A stretch of 64,000 nt of DNA from Bog-532 sp963833835 (GCA_963833835.1 CAWHZI010000001.1:62001-126000), one strand, 5' to 3'. Counted from the first letter of the stretch, positions 41,638-51,662 are shown. Notes: generated by a model not told the origin, from the letters alone. Translations and numbers: made by a program.

Positions 41638-43350
41638 TCAGGTGTCGCCGCGGGATCGGACGATCAGGTCGGCCAGCAGCGCCAGCGACGCGATGATGAG
41701 CCCGGTCACGAATATCAGCACAGTGTTAATGGCGAAGTACAGGGGGTGCGCGAACTGGTCGTAGATGCCCTTGGCGATGCCCAGCCCGAGCAGGAACAGC
41801 GCCACCGGCATCAGCACCTTGAGCGGGTTGAAGTACATCACCATCCGCAGCACCTGCAGGATGTACCGGTAGGCGTCATGGACGAAGCGGAACTTCGAGA
41901 CCCCGGCCCGCTTGGCGTAGTCGATCGGCACGTACTGGACCACGTGCTCGTTGGACAAGAACGCCAGCGTGATCGTGGTGACGCAGGAGAACCCGGGTGG
42001 CAGCAGCCGCAGGTACGGCAGCGCCACCTCGCGCCGGAACGCCCGCAGCCCGGAGTTCAGGTCCGGGATCTTGGAGTTGGTCAGGCTCTCGGCCAGCTTG
42101 CGGATGAGGAACTTGGCCGGTACCCGCAGGAATTTGTACGTACCTTCCTCGCTGGTCCGCGCGCCGACGACTTGGTCGACCAGCGGGTTCTCCTCGAGGA
42201 TGGCGACCAGTTCGGGGATCCGCTCGTTCGGGTAGGTCATGTCGGCGTCGGTCCAGACCACGATGTCGCCCTGGGCCTGCTGGGAGCCGATCCGGCGGAC
42301 CGTGCCGGCGCCGCCGTTGCGCGGGAAGTGCACGACCTTCAGCCGGGGCAGCTTCGGCTCGGCCAGCCGCAGCCGGTCCAGCGTCGCGTCGGTGGAGCAG
42401 TCGTCCACCGCGATCAGCTCGTACGGCATCCCGCTGGCGTCCATGGCCCGGCTGATCCGCTCCAGTTCGAGCAGCACGTGGTCCTGCTCGTTGTAGCAGG
42501 GCAGCACGATGGAGACCCGGGGGGCCCGGCCGTCGTCGGGAGCTCCTTCGTAGGTGAACTCGGGCTCGGGCACCAACTGCGGCTCGGGCTCCGCCTCCGC
42601 GACCGGCTGGGCCTGGGTGGGCGGACCGTCCGGCGCGACCGTGCCGTAGGAGGGCGCCGAGTAAGCCGGTTCGTAGCCGGGCGGAGCGTCGTAGCCGGGG
42701 GGCGCGGGCGGGGCCTCGTAGGTGGGCGCGGGGTTGTAGGCGGCGGAGTCGTACGACGGGGGCAGGTCGTAGGCGGGGGGTGTGTCGTACAGGCCTGGTG
42801 AGGCTGAAGAGGCTGGTGGTGCCGACGAGGCTGGGGGGTCGTACGAGGCTGGGGGGTCGTACGAGGCGCGAGGAGCTGGCGGCTCGTACGGGATCGGCGG
42901 GGTGGGCGGGTCGTACGGGGCCCGGGGGTTGTAAGTGTCTGGAGAGTCGTACGAGGCCGATGGGGCCGACGAGTCGTAGGAGGTCGGCGGGGGTAGCGCG
43001 TCGTACGGGGCCGACGAGGGTGGCGAGTCGTATGCGGCCGGGTCGTAGGACGGGGGCGGCGGGTAGTCATAGGCGGCGCCCGTCGGGTATTCATGGCCGC
43101 TGCCGACGCCGCCATTGTCCGTGACGGGCGGTTCTGGCTGGTAGTCCTGCTCCGGCGGGTAGGACGGGCCGGCGTCGTAGGACGGCTCGGGCTCGTAAGC
43201 CGGCTCGGAGGAGAACAGCTCATCCAGCGGGGTCGAGCCCCGGGACGGACCGGGCGAAGGGACCTGTTCGTGAGATCCGCCCGCCCGACTGGGCCTGGCC
43301 GGCTGGTCGGACCGGTCGTCGAAGGGTCCTGGTTCGGTAGGAGTGCTCAC
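41638..43350 (-). CDS. GT2 glycosyltransferase with long Tyr/Pro-rich N-terminal tail
   Basis: A 570-residue protein. Residues 1-270 are a low-complexity tail rich in Tyr, Pro, Asp and Ser with recurring SYDPPAS/AYDSPPS units. The catalytic GT2 domain follows: VSIVLPCYNEQDHV, VDDCSTDATLD and VVWTDADMTYP with the DxD-type metal site. It resembles dolichol/polyprenyl-phosphate mannosyltransferases (DPM1/GtrB). Two C-terminal spans (LMPVALFLLGLGIAKGIYD, VLIFVTGLIIASLALLADLI) anchor it in the membrane. The GTG start overlaps the stop of the upstream gene (GTGA). Likely product: a polyprenyl-phosphate sugar. Confidence 0.9.
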   Translation of the reverse strand: MSTPTEPGPFDDRSDQPARPSRAGGSHEQVPSPGPSRGSTPLDELFSSEPAYEPEPSYDAGPSYPPEQDYQPEPPVTDNGGVGSGHEYPTGAAYDYPPPPSYDPAAYDSPPSSAPYDALPPPTSYDSSAPSASYDSPDTYNPRAPYDPPTPPIPYEPPAPRASYDPPASYDPPASSAPPASSASPGLYDTPPAYDLPPSYDSAAYNPAPTYEAPPAPPGYDAPPGYEPAYSAPSYGTVAPDGPPTQAQPVAEAEPEPQLVPEPEFTYEGAPDDGRAPRVSIVLPCYNEQDHVLLELERISRAMDASGMPYELIAVDDCSTDATLDRLRLAEPKLPRLKVVHFPRNGGAGTVRRIGSQQAQGDIVVWTDADMTYPNERIPELVAILEENPLVDQVVGARTSEEGTYKFLRVPAKFLIRKLAESLTNSKIPDLNSGLRAFRREVALPYLRLLPPGFSCVTTITLAFLSNEHVVQYVPIDYAKRAGVSKFRFVHDAYRYILQVLRMVMYFNPLKVLMPVALFLLGLGIAKGIYDQFAHPLYFAINTVLIFVTGLIIASLALLADLIVRSRGDT

Positions 43351-46052
43351 GCGTGGCGAGAATACTCTGCTGTCTGGTTTGACACCGCTCCTCCGGTAAC
43401 TCCGCCCGGCTCGGACAGCCAGACGACGAAGTGAATCAGCCAGTTCCGGGTGGGCGGCTGGGTCAGTTCGTGGGCGTCCTGAGTGGTCAGCAGGTCGACG
43501 ACCTTGCGCGCGCTGCCGCCGTAGCCGGACAGCTGGGCCTGGGTGCCGGCCAGCAGCACCGGGCGGCGCCCGACGTGCTCGATCCCGCGCACCACGGCGG
43601 ACACCTCGCCCGGCGTGGGGTCATCGATCCGGGTCGTCGGGGTCGCGCACATGCCCCGCACCACCTGGCTGAACCGGTCTGCGGTCTGCGGGTCCAGGAT
43701 GACCACGGAGGCGTCGGCCCCGATGGCCGAGCACAGCTCGCGGACGGCCTGGTACTCGCCCTGCCCGGTGCGCTTGAAGGCCAGCCCGTTGGCCGTGGGC
43801 CGGGTCGAGCCGCTCGCGGTCCTGGTCGTGCCGACCCCGAAGGTGGTGACGGCCGCCGGGACCAGCAGCGCGATCACGCAGCAGACGGCCACGATCGACC
43901 CGGCCACGCGGCTGGCGCCGAGCTGGTGCCCGCGGTCCTTGAGCCAGGCTGCCATCCAGACCGCGGCCAGGATCAGCCCGGGCAGCACCATCGGGACCAG
44001 CCGGCGGCTGGCCCAGGGCTGATCGGGGATGATGCCCGGGCGCCAGAGCACGCTCACCACCACCCAGCCGGTGATCAGCAGCGGCAGCGCCCAGATCCGG
44101 GCCGCGCCGCTGTCCCGCCAGGTCAGCAGGGACTTCAGGCCCCGGCGGACGAGCAGGGCCAGGCCCAGGGTGGCCAGGATCACGGCGGGCACGCCCAGGT
44201 ACCAGATGACCCAGTACAGGCTGTCCTCGGCGTACTGGCGGTGCCCGTCGATGGCCAGGCCCGCGAGTTTCTGCAACTCCGCGACGTAGCCGATGGTGGC
44301 CGGGTTGGTCTCGCCGCGGACGGTCTGGAAGTAGGGGCGCAGCGCGAAGCCGATGATCACGAGCACGGTGAGCACGGCGGCGGCCTCCGGCAGCCAGCGC
44401 AGCGGCCGGGACCGCAGCAGCAGCCGGATCCAGCGGCGGAACGGGCGGATGTTCACCAGGGCCATTCCGATGCCGGTCAGCACGATAGCGGCCAGCGCGA
44501 TGATGGCCAGCGGCCGCAGCGAGCCGGAGAGCGAGTCCAGGTAGGGCCGGGACAGCAGGAAACCATCGGCCAGGCCGTAGGCGACCCCGAGGCCCAGGCC
44601 GAGGCCGAACGGGACGGCCTGAGGCCGGCGGGTCACCAGCAGGATGCCCAGGAACGGGATGGCCGGCAGCAGATCGCTGGCGCCGTCGATGCGGATCAGC
44701 AGGGTGAGGCCGATGGCCAGGCCGCCGAAGAACGCCAGCGCGGCGGTCGGCGTGGGGCCGTCGCGCCAGGAGGTCACGGCCGGGCCGGTCATCGAGTGCC
44801 GTCCGCTGGTCAGCGTGAACGAATCGGCCAGCATGCACAGCCCGCCGAACAGCATGACCTGGGCCAGCGTCTCACTGAACGTGGTCCGGCTGGTGTACTG
44901 CTGGGGCAGGCTGACCGCCAGCACCAGGGCCGCGGCGGGCGCCCACCGGCCGCCCACGAGCCGGCCGGCCAGACCGGCGAAGGCCAGGATCGCGCAGCCG
45001 CCGATGACCGGCGCCATCGCCACCGCGGTGAGCGGGCCGCCGGCCCAGATCCCGAGGGCCAGCATCATCGGCAGCCCGGCCATGAACTGGGGCACGACCA
45101 TCGTGCCGACCTGGAAGAAGCCCAGGCTGCTGAACGTCATCCCCGGGTGCGAGCCGTTGAACGCGCCCAGCGATTGCGGGATGTGCGTCGTTCCCTGGTG
45201 CGCGATCCAGTAGGCGAACTGCAGGTAGGTGGCGGGGTCGCGGAGCACGATGATCTGCTGGGAGTTCTCCGCCAGCTGCCAGACCGTGAAGCCGGCCACC
45301 ACGATCAGCGTCGCGATCAGCGACCACCAGGGGACGTCGGGTTTCGGCCGGTCCGGCGGGACGGTGGCCAGCTCTTGCGTAGGTGCCTGCTCGGTCGCGG
45401 ACGTGCTTTCCGGCGCGGGGATCCCTTCATCGCGGCGCTGATCCCAGAACTCCCGGATTCCGTGCGGCCAGGCCGACGGCAGTTCGCGCACGACCACGAA
45501 GACCAGCGCGATGGCCAGCGGCACCGAGATGATCAGCATCGGGATGTCGGAGAACCGGTTAGCCAGCAGCAGCGGCAGCCCGGCCAGCAGCCAGGCCATA
45601 ACCAGCACGGACGGGACGAGGGTGATCGCCGCGAAGATCGTCCCGGGCAGCCGCGCCAGGCCGGGGCGGCCGTGGCCGGGCCGGCGGCGGAACCGGTCCC
45701 GCAGGCCGTGTGTCGGCGCGTCCGGGGACCCCGGCTCGGCCTCGGGGGACCCCGGGCTGGCGGCGGTGGTACCGGGAGTGGCATCCGTGGCGGACTCAGC
45801 GTCTTCCGGAGCGGAGTCAGCGGCCGCCGGGGCCAGAGCGGCGGTATCGGCCAGAGCGGCGGTATCGGCCCCGGTTGCCGGGCTGCCACCCTCCGCGGCG
45901 GACTCGGAGGACTCGGAGGACTCGGAGGATGACGCGGTGGCGGGCTCGTCCGGCTCGGACGTTTCCGCCTGCGACGATCCGGCCTGCTCCGCCGGATCGG
46001 AAGGGTTGCCCGCGTCAGCGCCGTTGCTCGACGCGCGGAGTCCTCGAGGCAC
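43347..46052 (-). CDS. Large polytopic membrane protein, probable GT-C glycosyltransferase
   Basis: A 901-residue protein. Residues 1-120 are an acidic Ser/Glu/Ala-rich disordered tail (SSSESSESSESAAEG). About 13 membrane spans follow. The first large external loop (QIIVLRDPATYLQFAYWIA) carries acidic residues typical of polyprenyl-phosphate-dependent GT-C enzymes. The C-terminal 150 residues form a soluble external domain (SAIGADASVVILDPQTADRF). It starts at GTG 46052, probably leaderless, and its stop overlaps the GT2 gene, which may supply its lipid-linked donor. Confidence 0.85.
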   Translation of the reverse strand: MPRGLRASSNGADAGNPSDPAEQAGSSQAETSEPDEPATASSSESSESSESAAEGGSPATGADTAALADTAALAPAAADSAPEDAESATDATPGTTAASPGSPEAEPGSPDAPTHGLRDRFRRRPGHGRPGLARLPGTIFAAITLVPSVLVMAWLLAGLPLLLANRFSDIPMLIISVPLAIALVFVVVRELPSAWPHGIREFWDQRRDEGIPAPESTSATEQAPTQELATVPPDRPKPDVPWWSLIATLIVVAGFTVWQLAENSQQIIVLRDPATYLQFAYWIAHQGTTHIPQSLGAFNGSHPGMTFSSLGFFQVGTMVVPQFMAGLPMMLALGIWAGGPLTAVAMAPVIGGCAILAFAGLAGRLVGGRWAPAAALVLAVSLPQQYTSRTTFSETLAQVMLFGGLCMLADSFTLTSGRHSMTGPAVTSWRDGPTPTAALAFFGGLAIGLTLLIRIDGASDLLPAIPFLGILLVTRRPQAVPFGLGLGLGVAYGLADGFLLSRPYLDSLSGSLRPLAIIALAAIVLTGIGMALVNIRPFRRWIRLLLRSRPLRWLPEAAAVLTVLVIIGFALRPYFQTVRGETNPATIGYVAELQKLAGLAIDGHRQYAEDSLYWVIWYLGVPAVILATLGLALLVRRGLKSLLTWRDSGAARIWALPLLITGWVVVSVLWRPGIIPDQPWASRRLVPMVLPGLILAAVWMAAWLKDRGHQLGASRVAGSIVAVCCVIALLVPAAVTTFGVGTTRTASGSTRPTANGLAFKRTGQGEYQAVRELCSAIGADASVVILDPQTADRFSQVVRGMCATPTTRIDDPTPGEVSAVVRGIEHVGRRPVLLAGTQAQLSGYGGSARKVVDLLTTQDAHELTQPPTRNWLIHFVVWLSEPGGVTGGAVSNQTAEYSRHA

Positions 46053-46429
46053 GGACCTACTGTAGAGGTGCCTGCCGGCGACGGCTACGCATGGCCATCT
46101 TGTGTTCACAGTCACGGTGCCCCGGGGAACTTCGGCCCTAGGCTCGTTCGTCTCACCCTGCGTGGCCACGTCCCGTCGCGCGCGCTGGCTCCGCGCCGGA
46201 CGCCAGGCCGGCCACGACATCAGACCGTAAGTACCTTTGGCACCGTTTTGAACAAATATCTTTTTGGGACACGGTAAAACATGAGGGGCAGCAACGTAGC
46301 TGGCTGAGTACGACTACCTGGCAACAGTGATGGGCGCCCCGCGGAAACCCGCTGACGCAGGCCCCAGGCACGAACGCGGCTGGTTAACCACTGACGCGTT
46401 CCCTGACCGTCAGTAAGGACCCGTAACCC
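46053..46429. other. Divergent promoter region between the large membrane protein and LCP genes
   Basis: The 377 nt hold promoters for both directions. TACAGT on the minus strand (46064-46059) lies 6 nt before GTG 46052. An AT-rich island around 46240-46270 (for example AACAAATATCTTTTT) stands out from the GC-rich background. No gene was seen. Confidence 0.55.
46059..46064 (-). promoter_or_regulatory. -10 element next to a leaderless start
   Basis: TACAGT on the minus strand ends 6 nt before the GTG of the large membrane-protein gene; there is no ribosome binding site, as in the 39367 and 54015 genes. Confidence 0.5.
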
Positions 46430-48370
46430 ATGGACCGCCGACGCGATCGAGCCAAGAGTGATCTTGACGAAGTGAGCGCCGCCGCGCCGACCGGCACCCG
46501 CCCAGGTCCCGGCGGTCCCGGCCCCATGCTCACCGACCCGTTCACCGCCGTTCCCGCGCCCAAGGGTCCCGCGGCCCAGCCTCGAGCCTCCGCCGCCCAG
46601 CCCCGAGGCGCTACGGCCCAGCCCAGAGGCTCCGCGGCCGAGCCCGGGATGTCCCCGGTCTGGCCCAAGCCGACCGCGGCTCAGCCAGCGGCTCAGCCAG
46701 CGGCGGGCCAGCAGCCCCCCAGGCCGGGTGGGCATCCCGGACCGGCCAGGCGCCCCGAACCGGGTGGGCGCCGCAGCCAGCGCAGCCAGTCCGGCGGCCC
46801 CAACGGCCCCGGTGGCCCTGGTGGCCCGGGCGACGGCTCGCCGCCGCCAAGGCCGCCGGGGAAGTCCCGCAAGCGCACGATCCTCAAGTGGGCGTCGGTG
46901 GTCACGACCGTCGTGCTGGTCGCGGCGTCGCTGGCCACCTACGTCGCCTACCGGGACGTGGTGGACGGGATCAAGCAGGAGGACGTCTCCAACCTGCTGG
47001 GCAAGAGCAGGCCACCGCAGTACACCTCGGCGCTGAACATCCTGGTCATCGGGTCGGACAGCCGGGTCGGCACCGACGGGCAGTTCGGCAGCACCCAGGC
47101 CATCCAGGGGGCCCGGTCGGACACGATGATGCTGCTGCACATCCTGCCCGACCACAAGGGCGCCGTGGTGATCAGCTTCCCCCGTGACTCGCTGGTCCCG
47201 ATCATCGGCTGCTCGGCCGACGGCCAGGGCGACAAGGGCCAGACGGCCGCGGCCGGCCAGAACGAGATGCTCAACGCGACGTACGCGGCCGGGGGCGCGG
47301 CCTGCCTGTGGAAGACGCTGGAGTCGACGACCGGGATCTACATCAACCACTTCGTCGAGATCAACTTCAGCGGGTTCACGTCGGTGGTCAACGACCTGGG
47401 CGGGGTCAATGTCTGCCTGCCCGAAGCGATCAACGACCCCGCCTCCGGCCTGAACCTGACCGCGGGCGAACACCACGTGAGCGGGGCCCAGGCGCTGGCC
47501 TTCGTCCGGGAACGGCACGTCGGCCTAGGCTCTGACCTGCAGCGCATCCAGCGGCAGCAGTTCTTCATGGCCGCACTGCTGCAGCAGATCGACTCCGGGC
47601 AGGTGCTCTCCAACGTGCCCAAGGTGTTCGCCATCGCGCGGGACGTGGCCAAGACGCTCACCACCGACAGCGGCTTGTCGGTCGACGACATGCGCAACAT
47701 CGCCACGAGCATGAAGGGCCTGAGCACCAAGGGGGTCCAGTTCACTCAGGTGCCGGTGATCCCGGACCCGACCGACGCCAACCGGGTGCTGTGGGAGCAG
47801 CCGCAGGCGTCCCAGCTGTTCGGCCAGGTGGCGCACGACCAGAGCGTGCCGGGCAAGGCCAAGGCGACCGCGACGCCGGCCGCCTCCGCGTCGCCGTCCG
47901 CTTCCGCCCCGGCCGTGAGCCCGTCGAGCGTCCAGGTCAACGTGCTCAACGCCACCAGCACCGCGGGCCTGGCCTCGCAGGCGGCATCGTCGCTGACGCA
48001 GAGCCACTTCACCGTGCTCGGCACCGGCAACGCGGTCGCGCCGTCATCGACCACGATCATCCAGTACAGCTCGGCCACCGAAGCCGCGGCGGCCAAGGCC
48101 CTGGCCGCGGTGGTGCCCAACGCGCAGGTCCAGCCGGTCAGCGCGAGCAGCGGAGTGGCCAGCGACGCGATCGACCTGATCCTCGGGTCCGACTACACCG
48201 GCCTCAAGGGCGCGACGGCATCCGCGTCGCCGTCCCCCACCGCGTCGTCGAGTTCGTCCGGCATCAACAACGTCACCAAGACCTACGGCGGCATCAGCGG
48301 CAACACCAACATCTGCAGCGACAAGGGCGCCTTCTCCGGCCCCGACCAGCCCAGCGAGTTCTCCCCCTGA
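46430..48370 (+). CDS. LytR-CpsA-Psr (LCP) family glycopolymer transferase with LytR_C domain
   Basis: A 646-residue protein. The first 145 residues are a Pro/Gly/Ala/Gln-rich cytoplasmic tail with QPRASAAQPRGATAQPRGSA repeats. One membrane span (about 150-170, VVTTVVLVAASLATYVAYRD) follows, then the LCP domain with SDTMMLLHILPDH, VVISFPRDSLVPI and RIQRQQFFMAALLQQI, which in relatives binds the polyprenyl pyrophosphate and joins teichoic acid, arabinogalactan or other glycopolymers to peptidoglycan. A LytR_C domain (VQVNVLNATSTAGLASQA) and a Ser-rich tail end the protein. AAGGA at 46413-46417 precedes the ATG. Confidence 0.93.
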   Translation: MDRRRDRAKSDLDEVSAAAPTGTRPGPGGPGPMLTDPFTAVPAPKGPAAQPRASAAQPRGATAQPRGSAAEPGMSPVWPKPTAAQPAAQPAAGQQPPRPGGHPGPARRPEPGGRRSQRSQSGGPNGPGGPGGPGDGSPPPRPPGKSRKRTILKWASVVTTVVLVAASLATYVAYRDVVDGIKQEDVSNLLGKSRPPQYTSALNILVIGSDSRVGTDGQFGSTQAIQGARSDTMMLLHILPDHKGAVVISFPRDSLVPIIGCSADGQGDKGQTAAAGQNEMLNATYAAGGAACLWKTLESTTGIYINHFVEINFSGFTSVVNDLGGVNVCLPEAINDPASGLNLTAGEHHVSGAQALAFVRERHVGLGSDLQRIQRQQFFMAALLQQIDSGQVLSNVPKVFAIARDVAKTLTTDSGLSVDDMRNIATSMKGLSTKGVQFTQVPVIPDPTDANRVLWEQPQASQLFGQVAHDQSVPGKAKATATPAASASPSASAPAVSPSSVQVNVLNATSTAGLASQAASSLTQSHFTVLGTGNAVAPSSTTIIQYSSATEAAAAKALAAVVPNAQVQPVSASSGVASDAIDLILGSDYTGLKGATASASPSPTASSSSSGINNVTKTYGGISGNTNICSDKGAFSGPDQPSEFSP

Positions 48371-48746
48371 CCCACTCTCGTGGAAGCCCGGGTCATGGCC
48401 GGTGCAGGGCAGCCGATTCAGGGCAGCCGCCGCTGAACAGCGGGCTCCCCGCCGACGGCCCACCCGCCACTGGAATCACACCGGCGCAGGCTGAGCCCGG
48501 GTCCCATGAACCCTTTAAGTATTTTGATTTTTTAATGTTGCGTTGGGTGACTGGGGTCGCCGGGTCGCGTGCGGCCAGACAGGCCAACGGAGCCAGAGCG
48601 CGAACGGGCGGGCGGCGCGCTACCGGCAACCCGCCCGGAGTGGCTCGCTTCCACTGGAGCAGTTGCAGTGATAATCCCGGCAACTGCTCCAGGTGGGTCG
48701 CGGGCCCGTCCTGAGGGGTCAATGGGACGGATGAGGCCCCTGGGAC
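48371..48746. other. Convergent intergenic region with hairpin and AT-rich patch
   Basis: The 376 nt between two convergent genes contain an AT-rich patch (48514-48536) and the CTGGAGC hairpin at 48654. No gene is supported. The hairpin could serve as a terminator for both strands. Confidence 0.5.
48654..48692. repeat. CTGGAGC-type palindromic element, copy 1
   Basis: CTGGAGCAGTTGC (48654-48666) pairs perfectly with GCAACTGCTCCAG (48680-48692) around a 13-nt loop containing GTGATAATCCC. The element at 60199-60237 is the same sequence in reverse orientation with paired changes in the stem. Confidence 0.75.
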
Positions 48747-50024
48747 TCAAGGTGCTTGCGAGCTGGAGATGGCGGGGTCGGGGGGTGGGCCCAGGCCGTC
48801 GGGGGCGAAGTAGGCCGGCTGGGTGAGCAGGCACAGCAGCAGCCAGACCAGGATGCCGCCCGGGTAGATGAAGTAGCCGAACCGGGTCGCCGGAGCCAGG
48901 ACGAACATGATGGTCAGGGCGACGATAAGGCGGGTGGCGGCGGCCGGGACGTGCTGCGGGGGCCGGAAGATCAGGGACGCGCCGATCGCGATGCCCGTCA
49001 GGACCAGCGCGGCGATGACACAGAGGCGGCCGACGTGACCGGTCTCGGCGATGAGGTGGCCGGGGAGCGGGCTGACCGCCTGCGAGGTCACGCTGGCCAG
49101 GCCGAGCGGGAACAGGATCGTGTTCTTGACCAGCGACCCGGGCTCGACGGCGGCGAACGGGCCGACCAGGACCGCGACGACGCTGAGCGAGACGGCGGTC
49201 ATGATCGCGGCAGCCCGTTTGCCGTCCCGGGCCAGGGCCAGGCTGATCGCGACGATGACCGCGGGCCAGGCCGTCGCCTTCATGGACGCGGCGCCGCCGA
49301 AGGCCAGGCCGGCCAGGATCGGCTGGGGGTACTTCCACATCAGCGCGAAGCCCAGGCAGATCAGGGCGATGATGGGCACGTCCGTGCCGCCGACGGCCAA
49401 CTCGAACGCGATGATCGGGGTGGCGGTGACGAACACCGTCCAGCGGGCGACGTCGCGGGCCTTGGCCACCCGCAGGGCCAGCGCGAAACAGGCTACGAAC
49501 GCGGCCCCGAACCACACCCGCGGGTCGGCCAGCACAAAGTGCGGGGTCACGGTCCACAGCAGGGCGAAGAACGTCATGGCCGGCAGGTACGGGTCGTAGG
49601 CGTTCGGGTTGGTGGTGTGTCTGAGCACGCTGGCGGGTTCGTACGGCGTGCCGTGGTGGACGAGCAACTCGGCCGAGCGGATGATCACCGCGACCTCAGG
49701 CTGCCCCCGGCCGGTGGCAGCCATCCAGAACAGCGGCACCACCAGCGCGCCGCACACGCTCAGGCCGAGGGCCAGGTCGGCCCCGTGCGATCGCCAGGCC
49801 AGCACCGCGACCGCGGCCAGCCCGTAGCCGCAGGCGGCCATGAGGCCCCAGTCGCGGTGCAGGTAGTCGCTGGAGACCAGCACGACGCCCAGCCCGAACA
49901 GACCGCACACGGCGTAGGCCGCAGCGATCCACGTTCGGTGCTGGGAGACCAGTGACGACCACGACAGCTCACGGCTCGTCACCCAGCCGCCCCCGCGTGC
50001 TGGACTCTGGGTCAGCAAGGACAA
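48747..50024 (-). CDS. Polytopic membrane protein, GT87/GT-C-like
   Basis: A 425-residue protein with about ten membrane spans. It has the pattern of DUF2029/GT87-type enzymes: an early loop with YEPASVLRHTTNPNAYDPYL, and AGLAFGGAASMKATAWP, which resembles the ALKxxP region of polyprenyl-phosphomannose-dependent transferases. Assignment to the exact family is uncertain. The TTG start at 50024 is supported by GGGGAGGAT at 8 nt; GTG 49982 is an alternative. It is convergent with the LCP gene. Confidence 0.8.
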   Translation of the reverse strand: MSLLTQSPARGGGWVTSRELSWSSLVSQHRTWIAAAYAVCGLFGLGVVLVSSDYLHRDWGLMAACGYGLAAVAVLAWRSHGADLALGLSVCGALVVPLFWMAATGRGQPEVAVIIRSAELLVHHGTPYEPASVLRHTTNPNAYDPYLPAMTFFALLWTVTPHFVLADPRVWFGAAFVACFALALRVAKARDVARWTVFVTATPIIAFELAVGGTDVPIIALICLGFALMWKYPQPILAGLAFGGAASMKATAWPAVIVAISLALARDGKRAAAIMTAVSLSVVAVLVGPFAAVEPGSLVKNTILFPLGLASVTSQAVSPLPGHLIAETGHVGRLCVIAALVLTGIAIGASLIFRPPQHVPAAATRLIVALTIMFVLAPATRFGYFIYPGGILVWLLLCLLTQPAYFAPDGLGPPPDPAISSSQAP

Positions 50025-50198
50025 TTCAAGATCCTCCCCGCGCGAGATCCTATCCCTTGCCCGGATCGAGGCTACCGCCGCCGGGGCGGCGTTCCCAGTG
50101 AGTTACGGCAGTCCGCCCATATCGCCGTGAACCGGGCGCCGGGCTGGCCGGAGGCGGGCGCGCCTGCGGCACCCGGACCCCGGCGCCTGCGGCGCTGC

Positions 50199-51662
50199 TC
50201 AGGCGGTGTCCAGGCCCTGGGTGTCGGTCTGCGGCTCGGGGCGGCCGGGCGGACGGGCCCGGCGGGACGGGCCGCCGCGCTGCGGAGGCAGCCGGGCGGA
50301 GTAGATCGAGTAGCCGTCGATGTAGCGGGACACGATGGTGGCGGTCACCGTGGCCGCCACCATGGGGACCATGATCTGGAAGCCGCTGTGGGTCAGCTCC
50401 AGGACCAGCGCCAGGCTGGCCAGCGGGGCCTGCATCGCCGCCCCGAGCAGCGCCGCCGCCCCGACCAGGGCGTAGGCGCCGGCCGGTGATCCCGGCCAGA
50501 GCAGGTTCCAGGCGATGCCGAACGCGGCCCCGAACGCCGCGCCGGTGCTCATCGTGGGCGTCAACAGGCCGCCGGATGCCCCGCTGCCCAGGCACAAGGC
50601 GGTGACCAGCGGTTTGAGCAGGAACAGGAGCAGCAGCAGGCTGAACCCGCCGAGGCCGAGGAAGGCCTGGTTGGCCAGGTCCCGGCCGTTGCCGAACAGT
50701 TGCGGCAGCGCGAAGCCGATCAGGCCCAGAATCCCGAACGCCACGACCATGGCCGGAATCGAACGCCAGCCGGTGAACCGGTAGAACGACACCCAGCCGA
50801 TCAGCCGGATGTACCCGGCGGCGATGACCCCGATCACCGGGCCCGCCAGCAGCGCCCAGACCAGCAGCGGCAGCGTGAACCGGTAGGCGGGGATATTCAG
50901 GTAGGTGGCGTGCGCGGGCAGGTAGATCCAGGCCACCGCGGTGGCGATGCCCGAACAGGCCAGCGCGGGCAGCACCACCGGCAGGGCCAGCGTGCCAACC
51001 ATCACCTCGGCCGTGAACAGCGCCCCGGCCAGCGGGACGTTGTAGACCGCGGCCAGGCCGGCCCCGCCGCCGCACGCGACCAGCAGCCGCCGCTGCCCGA
51101 TCGACAGCTGGGCCCAGGTGGCCAGCACGCTCGCGGACACCCCGCCCATCAGCTTGGGTCCGGCCTCCCGGCCGAGCGAGGCCCCCATCCCGATGACGAC
51201 CTCGGAAATCACCGAGGTGCCGAACGAGCGGCGGAACGACAACTTCCCGTCACCGTTCCAGATCGAGTCGTCGATCTCGGACTTACCGTCCGTGTAGCGG
51301 CGCAGCAGGTACCAGGCCACACCGCCGATCAGGCCGCCCAGCGGCAGCACGATCAGCCGGCGCAGGTCCGAGGCGTGCCGGACTCCGTCCTGGAGCGGCC
51401 CGGCGTTGAAGCCGAAGGCCAGGTGCTCCACGCTGAACAGGATGAACATCATCAGATCGCCGAACAGTCCGGCCGCGACCCCGGTGGCCGCCAGCACCAT
51501 CCAGAACACCGGGGTGAGGGCGGTGTCGCCGTCGCTGGTGACGTTGGGCTGCTCGGTGGCCCCCCGGCCGGACGGCAGCCGGGTCCTGATCAGCGGCTGC
51601 GGAATGCGCAGGCGTTCGCTCGGACGCGGCGGGTCCGGGGGTCGCTTGCGCGCGGACCACAT
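50199..51662 (-). CDS. ClC-type chloride channel / proton antiporter
   Basis: A 487-residue membrane protein of the ClC family. VIGMGASLGREAGPKLMGGV contains the GREGP-like motif with the gating glutamate, and CLGSGASGGLLTPTMSTGAA the GxFxP-like selectivity region. Ten or more helices are visible. There is no CBS domain; a 45-residue polar N-terminus and a Pro/Arg-rich C-terminus flank the core. GGGAGG lies before the ATG. Probable role: anion transport linked to acid resistance or charge balance. Confidence 0.92.
   Translation of the reverse strand: MWSARKRPPDPPRPSERLRIPQPLIRTRLPSGRGATEQPNVTSDGDTALTPVFWMVLAATGVAAGLFGDLMMFILFSVEHLAFGFNAGPLQDGVRHASDLRRLIVLPLGGLIGGVAWYLLRRYTDGKSEIDDSIWNGDGKLSFRRSFGTSVISEVVIGMGASLGREAGPKLMGGVSASVLATWAQLSIGQRRLLVACGGGAGLAAVYNVPLAGALFTAEVMVGTLALPVVLPALACSGIATAVAWIYLPAHATYLNIPAYRFTLPLLVWALLAGPVIGVIAAGYIRLIGWVSFYRFTGWRSIPAMVVAFGILGLIGFALPQLFGNGRDLANQAFLGLGGFSLLLLLFLLKPLVTALCLGSGASGGLLTPTMSTGAAFGAAFGIAWNLLWPGSPAGAYALVGAAALLGAAMQAPLASLALVLELTHSGFQIMVPMVAATVTATIVSRYIDGYSIYSARLPPQRGGPSRRARPPGRPEPQTDTQGLDTA

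Noticed and set aside
43431..45932. 833-residue plus-strand open frame
   Set aside because: It is antisense to the large membrane-protein gene; its Gln/Gly/Arg/Asp-rich composition and lack of a start signal mark it as a shadow frame.
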